Shown one piece after another: positions 57,709 through 64,000 of a stretch of 64,000 nt of DNA. Made by a program: the position numbers and the translations under genes. This DNA comes from Oscillospiraceae bacterium (GTDB lineage: Bacteria; Bacillota; Clostridia; Oscillospirales; Oscillospiraceae): the NCBI GenBank assembly GCA_902790375.1, contig CADARY010000006.1, forward strand, positions 1-64,000, given 5' to 3'. Position 1 is the stretch's first letter. Every line of letters starts with the position of its first letter. The notes under the pieces were generated by a model. The model had not been told where the DNA came from. It worked only from the letters and a program-made list of their open reading frames with translations, and ran no database searches.

Positions 57709-59160
57709 ATGGAACGATTCAAGCGGGACCGCCTGCCCTTTTTCTCGGCGCTGGGCTTCGGACTTGCGGCCTACGGCTTTTGCATGACGAACAAGATCCC
57801 CGTGGGAGACGATCTGGTGGGCCTGTTCAGCAAGGGGGCGACCACCGTCTCCGGCCGCTACGGGCTGGAGCTGATGCGCCTTGTGATGCCGGACGCCTCC
57901 ATGCCCTGGATCTACGGGCTCATGAGCATCCCGCTGCTCGCGGCGGCGGTCTGCGTCATCCTGCGCATTTTCCCGATTCAAAGCCGCATCCTGCAGGTGC
58001 TGCTTGCGGGCGTCATCGTCTGCTTTCCGGCCGAGGCCGGCACCATGCTCTACATGTTCACCGCAGCGCCCTATGCCGTTTCTCTCCTGCTCGCGGTGTC
58101 GGGCCTTTGGGTTTTCACAGCCGGGAAAAAGGGCCGCTGGTTCCTCGCCCCGCTGCTCATCGCTTTTTCCTGCAGCATCTATCAGGGCTATTTCTCCGTC
58201 GCGGCGAGTCTCTGCGTCGTGCGCATGATCGTCCTGCTCTGCCGCACGGAAAAGCGCGCGCGGGAGGTTTTCCGCGAGGGGGTCGGCATGCTCGCCATGC
58301 TGCTCGCGTCGCTTGCGCTCTACGGCCTTGCCCTGCTCACAGCCTCGAAGCTTCTGGGCTTTCCGCTTCTGCACGAGGTCATCAATGACACGCAGAGCTT
58401 TCCGCGCCGTCTGCTCTCGGTCTACAGCTCCTGGGTCAAGACGCTTTTGATCGGGCGCTTCGGCTACGTCCATAGCCGCGTCTCGATGCTGATGCACCTT
58501 TTGCTGCTGTGCGCTTCAGGGATCGCCATGGTATCGCAGCTTCGCAGAAAGGGCGAGGCGGCAAGCCTCCTGCTCACGGGCCTGTGCCTCCTGCTGTATC
58601 CCCTGAGCTGCTACTGCCTGTTCCTGCTTGCGGACAACAGCTATATCCACTCCCTGTCGCTTTACAGCTTCGCCTCGCTGTATGTCCTCTGCGCGGCGCT
58701 GCTGGACGGGTGGACCCCGCCGCCGGGCCCCGCGCTGCGTCGCCTCGGAGCGCTTTCCCTCGCGCTCATTCTCTGCGGGAACATTTACTATGCCAATGCC
58801 CTCTATCTGCGCTACTATCTCCGCTTTGAGGAGCTCAAGAGCTTTTATACCGTCCTGCTCACCCGCGTGTTCGAGACCCCGGGCTTCTCGGAGGGGGATC
58901 GCCTTGCCATTGTGGGCAGGGCCCCGGCGCTGCAATATGACATTGACCGGCATTTTGACGCAGCGCCCCTGAGCCTGCCGAGTCTGGAGCTCGGCTCGAC
59001 AGACTATGCCGAGCTGATCGTGAGCCGTTATCTCGGCTGCGATATCCCCTTCGCATCTGCGGAGGAGAGCGCGCGGCTTGATACCGCTTCGATGCCGGTC
59101 TACCCCTACGCCGGGTCCGTGCAGAGGCTCGGCGACGTGATCGTCGTGAAGTTTTCGTAA
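57709..59160 (+). CDS. GtrII-like polytopic membrane glycosyltransferase (tentative)
   Basis: A 483-residue protein with about eleven transmembrane helices and a soluble C-terminal part of about 100 residues. The start (GLAAYGFCMTNKIPVGDDLVG, with a conserved acidic pair in the first external loop, then RYGLELMR) resembles GtrII/GT-C type polyprenol-phosphate-dependent glucosyltransferases. It precedes an acyltransferase gene by 12 nt; together they could decorate a surface glycan with glucosyl and acyl groups. The family assignment is moderate. Confidence 0.68.
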   Translation: MERFKRDRLPFFSALGFGLAAYGFCMTNKIPVGDDLVGLFSKGATTVSGRYGLELMRLVMPDASMPWIYGLMSIPLLAAAVCVILRIFPIQSRILQVLLAGVIVCFPAEAGTMLYMFTAAPYAVSLLLAVSGLWVFTAGKKGRWFLAPLLIAFSCSIYQGYFSVAASLCVVRMIVLLCRTEKRAREVFREGVGMLAMLLASLALYGLALLTASKLLGFPLLHEVINDTQSFPRRLLSVYSSWVKTLLIGRFGYVHSRVSMLMHLLLLCASGIAMVSQLRRKGEAASLLLTGLCLLLYPLSCYCLFLLADNSYIHSLSLYSFASLYVLCAALLDGWTPPPGPALRRLGALSLALILCGNIYYANALYLRYYLRFEELKSFYTVLLTRVFETPGFSEGDRLAIVGRAPALQYDIDRHFDAAPLSLPSLELGSTDYAELIVSRYLGCDIPFASAEESARLDTASMPVYPYAGSVQRLGDVIVVKFS

Positions 59161-59172
59161 GGAGTTCTGCCC

Positions 59173-60186
59173 ATGAGAAAAGCAAGTCTTGATGTCTGCC
59201 GCGTCCTCGCGTGTATGGCCGTTGTGCTGGGGCATACGGGGATGCTCTTCTGGGAGTTTGACCCGGCGTCCCCGGCCTGGGCGGCATACAATCTGCTGTT
59301 CATCATCCTGAGAAGCTCGGTGCTCCTGTTCTTCATGGTCAGCGGCGCGCTCTTTCTCGGGCGGGAGAGGCTGAATTTCAAGCGCCACATGCAGCGGGCG
59401 GGGCACATGCTTGTCCTCTTCTATGTCTGGTCGCTTATCTTAAACGGCATCGACGCGCTCTTTCTCCACTATTGGACGCCGGGGGAGAACTTCTGGAAGC
59501 TGGTGCTGGAGGGCTATTTCCACCTCTGGTTCCTGCCCGCCATGGCCATGAGCTACTGCGCGCTGGCGCTGCTGCACGGGCTGCTGTACGGAAACCGGGA
59601 GAACGTCACCCGCAGCGCTCTGGTGCTGACCGCGATCGTGAGCGTGGTGAGCACGCTGAAGGTCCTGCCCGATGAGAGCGGCTGGATCGCCGCGCTCATC
59701 AAGCCCTATGATTTCAGCTATTTCCGTTATTTTGTCATGATGCCCCTGGGCTGGGTTCTGTACCAGCGGGAGCTTACGAACAGGCAGCTCGGGCTTCTGG
59801 GCCTTGCGGCGCTTGCGGCGGCGCTGCTGATGGCCTGGGGCAGCCGCCGCTATTCTCTCGGCATCGGCGCGCCCTCGGCCCGCTTTTATGAGGATCTCTC
59901 GCTCTCGTCAGTGCTCACGGCCTGCTTTGTCTTCTGCGCCTGCAAGCGCATCGAGGCGCTGCCGCCCCGACTCGCGGGCTTTGTGAAGACCTTCTCGGTC
60001 TGCTCCTTCGGCGTGTACCTGCTGCACCCCCTGTTCCTGGACGCCGTGCGCAGTCAGCACTGGGATCTGACGAGGTTCAGCGCTCTCTGGCTCTACCCCC
60101 TGTGCTATCTCTGCTTCCTGCTTCTGCCCATGGCCCTGACCTGGGTGATGCTGAGAACCCCGGGACTGAAGAAGCTGGTATCGTGA
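59173..60186 (+). CDS. Membrane acyltransferase (acyltransferase 3 family), paralog of 51544-52557
   Basis: A 337-residue multi-helix protein beginning MRKASLDVCRVLACMAVVLGHTG with conserved Arg and His. LLFFMVSGALFLGRE, HLWFLPAMAMSY and GVYLLHPLFLD follow. It has the same length and motif order as the leftward paralog, so the two are duplicates now in different operons. It likely acts on the same class of surface polymer as the GtrII-like protein encoded just upstream. Confidence 0.88.
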   Translation: MRKASLDVCRVLACMAVVLGHTGMLFWEFDPASPAWAAYNLLFIILRSSVLLFFMVSGALFLGRERLNFKRHMQRAGHMLVLFYVWSLILNGIDALFLHYWTPGENFWKLVLEGYFHLWFLPAMAMSYCALALLHGLLYGNRENVTRSALVLTAIVSVVSTLKVLPDESGWIAALIKPYDFSYFRYFVMMPLGWVLYQRELTNRQLGLLGLAALAAALLMAWGSRRYSLGIGAPSARFYEDLSLSSVLTACFVFCACKRIEALPPRLAGFVKTFSVCSFGVYLLHPLFLDAVRSQHWDLTRFSALWLYPLCYLCFLLLPMALTWVMLRTPGLKKLVS

Positions 60187-60189
60187 ACC

Positions 60190-60219
60190 TTGACAGCTGT
60201 CCAGGGCGCTTGGTATAAT
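60190..60219 (+). promoter_or_regulatory. Promoter of the TetR gene
   Basis: Perfect TTGACA (60190-60195) and perfect TATAAT (60214-60219) with an 18-nt spacer, starting 4 nt after the acyltransferase stop. Confidence 0.85.
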
Positions 60220-60225
60220 CAAGCG
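60207..60225. promoter_or_regulatory. Palindromic operator over the -10 box
   Basis: CGCTTG-GTATAAT-CAAGCG: a perfect 6-bp inverted repeat whose 7-nt centre contains the -10 hexamer of the TetR-family gene. Position and symmetry suit autorepression by the TetR dimer. Confidence 0.65.
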
Positions 60226-60258
60226 AAAGGCTGACTCAGAGGGAAAGAAGGAGAAAGC

Positions 60259-60807
60259 ATGTATTGCGGCAGCAACAAAACGGCGCTTCAGTCCCAGCGG
60301 CAGATCGCCGGGGCCATGATGGCGCTGATCCGGGAGAAGCCCTATACGCAGATCACGATCAGCGAGCTGTGCAAAACGGCGGGCATCTCACGCCAGACCT
60401 TCTACAGCCTCTTCACCAGCCGGGAGAATGTGATCGCCTTTACCCTGCAGACCAACGCCTGCGACAGCCCGGACATCACGCCGCCGCGGGAGCCCGGCGG
60501 GAGGATGAACGCCCTGCATTGGCTCTGCCGGAGCTACAGCGAATACCTGCTCAGAAACAGGGATCTGATCAAGCTCCTGGTGGAAAACAAGCTCGAATAT
60601 CTGCTGGTCGACAGCTTCTTTGAGGCGATGGATCGCTGCGAGTGCTTTCTGCCGGGCGTCGACCCCTGTCTGCGCGCCTATGCGGGGAGCTTCTATGCCG
60701 GAGGGATCGCCTTCCTGGCCCGCCGCTATGCCCTGCAGGGCTGCACCGGCACGGCGGAGGAGCTGGAAAAGCTGCTGATGACCCTGCTCACCGGAAGCCT
60801 GTTCTGA
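60259..60807 (+). CDS. TetR/AcrR-family transcriptional regulator
   Basis: A 182-residue regulator. The N-terminal helix-turn-helix (TISELCKTAGISRQTFYSLFTSREN, about 34-58) is classic for TetR. The C-terminal ligand domain resembles the TetR_C_8/DhaS-like group. AAAGAAGGAG precedes the start. The promoter overlap with a palindrome suggests self-control. Other targets could include the secreted protein gene 60 nt downstream. Confidence 0.92.
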   Translation: MYCGSNKTALQSQRQIAGAMMALIREKPYTQITISELCKTAGISRQTFYSLFTSRENVIAFTLQTNACDSPDITPPREPGGRMNALHWLCRSYSEYLLRNRDLIKLLVENKLEYLLVDSFFEAMDRCECFLPGVDPCLRAYAGSFYAGGIAFLARRYALQGCTGTAEELEKLLMTLLTGSLF

Positions 60808-60866
60808 GGCGGGAGCGGGAAAACGATTTGCAAATAGTTTTGCTGCATGAAGCAAGGAGGATACAG

Positions 60867-61640
60867 ATGAAAAAAACGATCGCTTTGATACTGATGCTTG
60901 CAATGCTGCTCTCCCTTGGCTGTGCCGCCCTCGCCGCGGGCGGGGACACGGCGGAGAGCACGCCCCGGGAGGATATGCAGACGCCGCCGACGGCGTCCGC
61001 CCCGGCAGCGGAGAACGCTCCGACAGCGGGACTGCCTGTGGAGGAGCCCATTCCCGCTCTTGAGGAGAGCCTTCCGGCGGAGATCCCTGCTCCGGCGGAG
61101 CCCGTCCCCGTGCCTGAGACGCCTGCGCCTGAGAAGGGCCGGCAGATCGACTTTGCGGACATGAGCCTTTCCCTGCGCCTGCCTGAGGCTCTGACAGAGC
61201 TCAAGGGCACGCTCTCCTTCAACGGTGTCGAGCTGAAGGAAGAGGACGGCATTCGCGAGCTTGAGCTTGACTACAACGCGGTGCCGCTGGAGCGTTATGA
61301 CGCCCTGTATAACGCCATCTTCGCATACAAAAACGCACAGCCCGAGGAGATCCGGGAGTTTACCGGCAGCAATGTGCGCATCTTCTCTGTCTTCTGCGTG
61401 GGCGGCGGCAAGGACTTTGCGGAGCTGAACGAGGCCTATGAGAAATACTACGACATGCCTCTGGAGGCCGAGCGCGTGGAGAAGATCGCCATGGACGGCG
61501 AGCGCAGCTTCTTCCTCTGCCGCCACTATGAGACCGACGGCAAGACCCTGCCCGAGGGCGACTATGCCGACGAGCTCAAGCTGGTCATCTCCTTGGTCGA
61601 CGATATCGTGGACAGCCTGACGATTATAAAGAGCGCGTAA
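60867..61640 (+). CDS. Secreted or lipid-anchored protein of unknown function
   Basis: A 257-residue protein with signal peptide MKKTIALILMLAMLLSLGC, close in sequence to that of the ABC binding protein at 5583. The Cys at about 19 lies in a poor lipobox (SLGC), while ALAAGG could be cut by signal peptidase I. A Pro/Ala/Glu linker (about 30-95) precedes an alpha/beta domain (about 98-255) with no recognised family. ATG 60867 follows AAGGAGG. It may share the TetR transcript. Confidence 0.72.
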   Translation: MKKTIALILMLAMLLSLGCAALAAGGDTAESTPREDMQTPPTASAPAAENAPTAGLPVEEPIPALEESLPAEIPAPAEPVPVPETPAPEKGRQIDFADMSLSLRLPEALTELKGTLSFNGVELKEEDGIRELELDYNAVPLERYDALYNAIFAYKNAQPEEIREFTGSNVRIFSVFCVGGGKDFAELNEAYEKYYDMPLEAERVEKIAMDGERSFFLCRHYETDGKTLPEGDYADELKLVISLVDDIVDSLTIIKSA

Positions 61641-61657
61641 ACATGAGAGCACAAGGA

Positions 61658-61945
61658 GGCTGCGAAAAAAGTCGCCTTGACTCAAATGCCGCAGTTATCA
61701 ACGCCGCGCAGTATCAACACCGCAGAGGCCGTTCACGAACGGCCCGCGCTGTATAGGCCCCAATAAAGCAAACAGCCCCGGCGAAAACGTAAAAAAGTTA
61801 CGTATTCGCCGGGGTAAATGTATATTTTGAGCTTTTCTCCGTCGGGCCGTTCGAGAACGGTTCCTGCATGGGCAAGCGGTCTTTTTTAGCCTCTACAGGG
61901 TAAATGGCGCAGGGGTCGATCCGAGAATCGACCCCTGCGATTTGT
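61658..61945. repeat. Family B end plus family C foldback repeat, copy 2
   Basis: The gap 61641-61963 holds no gene. It contains a family B end (GGCTGCGAAAAAAGTCGCC, 61658-61676), a GGCCGTTCACGAACGGCC palindrome (61727-61744), and a 17-bp near-perfect stem starting CCCCGGCGAA (61776-61814). A GGGCCGTTCGAGAACGG dyad (61844-61860) and a GGGGTCGAT/ATCGACCCC stem (about 61912-61935) complete it. The last three units are shared with 9655-9930. Confidence 0.65.
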
Positions 61946-61963
61946 CATCTGTATGCGTTCTGC

Positions 61964-62812
61964 TCACAGCGCCTGCCCCAGCAGCTCGCCGAGCTGGACA
62001 GGGGTTTCAAGACCCTGAGCCGTGTTTTCAAAAAACGCCTCGTCCAGCCTGACGCGATCCTTCTGCAGCAGCAGGACCACGGTGCTCCCGCCGTAGAGGA
62101 AGCGGCCCTTCTCCTCGCCGCGGCGAAAGGAGACGCCCGCGCCCTTGTAGTTTTCGATGCGCCCGACCAGCATGGCGCCCACCTCGACCTGGCAGAGCGG
62201 GCCGAAATGCGCCGTCTCCACCAGGGTGTATTCCCGGCAGTTGCGGGTGAAGACCGGCAGCGCCGCGAGGGCGATGGGCCGCACGGTATGCAGCTCGCCG
62301 GGGATAAAGCGCCTTGAGACGATCCTCCCCTCGTCGATATAGCAATAGCGGTGGTAATGCTGCACACACAGGCGAAAAACCAGGCAGATCCCGTCCCGGA
62401 AGCGCTCCGCCGCCGGATCGCCGTCGAGGAGGCCGGACACGGTATACCGGCTCTGCTTGACCGGCAGCACCAGATCGTCCGTGATCCGGTACGCGCTCAG
62501 ATACCCGTCGCAGGGGGCCGGGAAAAGCCCGCCCTCGTCCGGCATGGGTCGCAGCTCCTTGCGGATGGGGCGGCAGAAAAAAGCGTTGAAGCTGGGGTAG
62601 GGGAGCGGGAGATAGTCCGCCATGCGTATCTTGTTTTTGCGGATAAAGGGAGCGATCAGGGGTCTGGAAAGCGGCGAGTCCATAAAGCGCCCCGCCGCCT
62701 GCGACACAGGCCGGGAGACCAGCAGCTTCAGCAGCGCGCGCCCTGCCGTGTGCCCGTAGAGAAAGCGCAGCGCCGCGCCCTCCTGCGCGGGACGGATCCC
62801 CGGGCGGCCCAT
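61964..62812 (-). CDS. psd: Phosphatidylserine decarboxylase
   Basis: A 282-residue proenzyme that self-cleaves to a pyruvoyl enzyme making phosphatidylethanolamine. The self-cleavage motif appears as YGGSTVVLL (GST, about 240). The catalytic Asp/His elements are PAPCDGYLSAY (about 98) and VQHYHRYCYIDEG (about 150). ATG 62812 overlaps the pssA stop (TGATG), so the two lipid-synthesis steps are translationally coupled. Confidence 0.93.
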   Translation of the reverse strand: MGRPGIRPAQEGAALRFLYGHTAGRALLKLLVSRPVSQAAGRFMDSPLSRPLIAPFIRKNKIRMADYLPLPYPSFNAFFCRPIRKELRPMPDEGGLFPAPCDGYLSAYRITDDLVLPVKQSRYTVSGLLDGDPAAERFRDGICLVFRLCVQHYHRYCYIDEGRIVSRRFIPGELHTVRPIALAALPVFTRNCREYTLVETAHFGPLCQVEVGAMLVGRIENYKGAGVSFRRGEEKGRFLYGGSTVVLLLQKDRVRLDEAFFENTAQGLETPVQLGELLGQAL

Positions 62813-63504
62813 CACAGAATCACCTTGCGCAGCAGGAGCAGCACAAACTCCACCGCGCCGATGCCGACCATGATGAGGATGCCGCGCATCCCGGGCTTCG
62901 GCACCCGAACGGGGCTGATAAAGAGCACCGCCGTGATGAGACTCACCAGCAGGTAGACCAGCGTGATATCCGTCTTCGACATGTACTGCACGAGCAGCAC
63001 GAAGGGGAAGATCAGCGCCGCCGAGGTCACGGGCAGACCGAGATATTCCTTCCTTGCCGTGTCCTCCTTCTCCTGCCGCTCCTCCTCGGTGACATTGTAG
63101 TAGGCCAGGCGGATCATGGCCGCCAGCACATACAGCACAAGGCAGGCGTGCAGGAGGAGCTTGCCCGAGGCGATCTCCCAGCGGACAGGCAGCCCCTCCA
63201 TCAGACCGGTCAGATAGGGGGACACCCGGATCAGCGCTGCGCCGATGCAGGCCGGGAGCACCCCGAAGGCCACGAGATCGGAAAGGGAGTCGATCTGGAT
63301 GCCGAAGTCCTTTTCCATTTTTGTCCGGCCCTTTTTCGTCCGGGCCACCTTGCCGTCAAAGGCGTCGCACAGGCCGCAGAACAGCAGGAACAGGCAGCCG
63401 TAATAGGGATGCCCGCCGCCGGACAGAGCCACCACGATCCCCGACGTGGCGGACAGCAGCGAAAAATAAGTCAGAATAACAGTATAATCATAGAATCCGA
63501 TCAT
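62812..63504 (-). CDS. pssA: CDP-diacylglycerol-serine O-phosphatidyltransferase
   Basis: A 230-residue membrane enzyme of the CDP-alcohol phosphotransferase family. It has the D-G-x2-A-R-x8-G-x3-D-x3-D motif in DGKVARTKKGRTKMEKDFG then IQIDSLSDL (about 50-75). About six transmembrane helices are present. It makes phosphatidylserine, the substrate of the downstream Psd. ATG 63504 follows GGAAGGAA. Confidence 0.92.
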   Translation of the reverse strand: MIGFYDYTVILTYFSLLSATSGIVVALSGGGHPYYGCLFLLFCGLCDAFDGKVARTKKGRTKMEKDFGIQIDSLSDLVAFGVLPACIGAALIRVSPYLTGLMEGLPVRWEIASGKLLLHACLVLYVLAAMIRLAYYNVTEEERQEKEDTARKEYLGLPVTSAALIFPFVLLVQYMSKTDITLVYLLVSLITAVLFISPVRVPKPGMRGILIMVGIGAVEFVLLLLRKVIL

Positions 63505-63520
63505 GCGTACAGTTCCTTCC

Positions 63521-63745
63521 TCAGTCACCGATCCCGCTGCGCATGATCTTGCCGATGTTCCAGAGATGCGCCGCGCTGCGGGCGGCTTCCTCGCGGGCCT
63601 CCGGCGTCTTGAAGGCGATCTGGGCGGTCTGGGCGCCGCAGTCCAGGCACATCGCATACCAGCACCAGCCCTGTTCCTCCTCCAGAAGTCCCGCGCCGCC
63701 GCAGTAGGGGCAGTCGTGCAGGATCAGCTCTTCATGCAAACTCAT
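63521..63745 (-). CDS. Lar-like zinc-ribbon protein
   Basis: A 74-residue protein with two Cys pairs, DCPYCGGAG (about 12-20) and MCLDCGAQT (about 33-41), then a helix ending AAHLWNIG. The pattern matches the Lar/restriction-alleviation-type zinc ribbons found in phages and chromosomes. In this setting, 16 nt before pssA, a nucleic-acid-binding role is only a guess. ATG 63745 follows GGGAGGAAGAG. Confidence 0.75.
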   Translation of the reverse strand: MSLHEELILHDCPYCGGAGLLEEEQGWCWYAMCLDCGAQTAQIAFKTPEAREEAARSAAHLWNIGKIMRSGIGD

Positions 63746-63774
63746 GTCTCTTCCTCCCAATTGTTGTCATCCCG

Positions 63775-63799
63775 AGATCATCAGGCGCCTCAGGATGAT
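63775..63799. promoter_or_regulatory. Inverted repeat upstream of the pssA-psd unit
   Basis: Half-sites GATCATC and GATGATC flank an AGGCGCCT palindrome, 30 nt upstream of the first gene of the leftward unit. It is a candidate operator; no clear promoter hexamers were assigned. Confidence 0.35.
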
Positions 63800-63880
63800 C
63801 ATATCAGCCATATCCTTTATCAAGAACATTTTTCATTCTATTCTACTGAATTGTGCGCCGAAAAGCAAGAGCTTTTCCAA

Positions 63881-63927
63881 AAAAAGAAAAAGTCGCCGTT
63901 CCGAATGGAGCAGCGACTTGCTTTTTT
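63881..63927. terminator. Bidirectional terminator
   Basis: An AAGTCGC/GCGACTT stem (63890-63896, 63913-63919) has A-rich and T-rich flanks on both sides. It ends the leftward gene that enters from the right edge. A second small AAAAGC/GCTTTT stem lies at 63861-63876. Confidence 0.7.
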
Positions 63928-64000
63928 ACTTGATTGCGCCCTGAATATTCTGCGCGACCTCCGGAACCCATTCGTGGATAAAGAGATTCGCGTCAACATC
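63926..64000 (-). CDS. C-terminal fragment of a gene cut by the window edge
   Basis: The last 24 codons of a leftward gene (ending EVAQNIQGAIK, with LFIHEWVPEV before) run into the window and stop at TAA 63928-63926. The terminator directly after supports a real gene end. Too little is visible to name the product. Confidence 0.7.
   Translation of the reverse strand, partial: DVDANLFIHEWVPEVAQNIQGAIK

Overview
The window looks like chromosome of a GC-rich, low-oxygen, Gram-positive Clostridia member, most likely of the Oscillospiraceae/Oscillospirales. This rests on gene content (HPr kinase, WhiA, RapZ, rubrerythrin, clostripain-type protease, MgtE, beta-CASP metallo-hydrolase), strong AGGAGG ribosome sites, many signal-peptide or lipobox proteins with Pro/Thr linkers, and no outer-membrane genes. 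It carries no rRNA operon, phage module or complete mobile element; an orphan tyrosine recombinase and several dispersed foldback repeats are the only mobile traces.

Layout. 0-10 kb: galM, a membrane-anchored clostripain-like protease, two tandem YtxH-like proteins, and an FbpABC-type ABC importer with an attenuator after the binding protein. 10-21.4 kb: an island bounded by two inverted, paralogous secreted-protein genes that share nearly identical signal-peptide DNA and identical 51-bp 3' blocks but have diverged mature parts. Between them lie the integrase, a lipoprotein, mgtE with an unidentified structured leader carrying a small ORF, rubrerythrin, a thioredoxin-like protein, a PHP phosphatase, an aminotransferase, a YfcE phosphodiesterase and a sortase-like lipoprotein. 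21.4-29 kb: a double-glycine-leader LysM peptide, a permuted solute-binding lipoprotein overlapping a membrane-anchored class A beta-lactamase-fold protein, carbonic anhydrase, a beta-CASP hydrolase and a pseudokinase-TM-C-type-lectin protein. 29-46 kb: rpmB, hprK-murB-rapZ-whiA (no yvcK), a polysaccharide initiating transferase and O-antigen ligase-like pair, glf, dnaE and an acyltransferase, followed by a leftward run of YczE-like protein, TrmH methyltransferase, BlaI repressor, DUF523, rhomboid and macro-domain genes. 46-50 kb: three tRNAs (Glu, Met, Val) and a GGDEF-EAL protein. 49.5-54.2 kb: a tightly overlapping leftward operon rarA-DUF951-GIY-YIG-acyltransferase-capA-C39-like. 54.5-64 kb: nth, ACT and UPF0210 proteins, a GtrII-like membrane protein, another acyltransferase, a TetR regulator with a palindrome on its own -10 box, pssA-psd and a clipped gene at the edge.

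How it fits together: much of the window serves the cell surface. It includes glycan initiation, polymerisation/ligation, acylation and galactofuranose supply, peptidoglycan (murB, LysM, beta-lactamase fold), phospholipid (pssA-psd), surface sensing (pseudokinase-lectin, sortase-like and solute-binding lipoproteins) and secreted proteases. Four features are not explained by routine annotation: the inverted mosaic secreted paralogs, the permuted binding protein with its beta-lactamase-fold partner, the double-glycine LysM peptide, and a repeat family whose copies sit on the stop codons of leftward genes.
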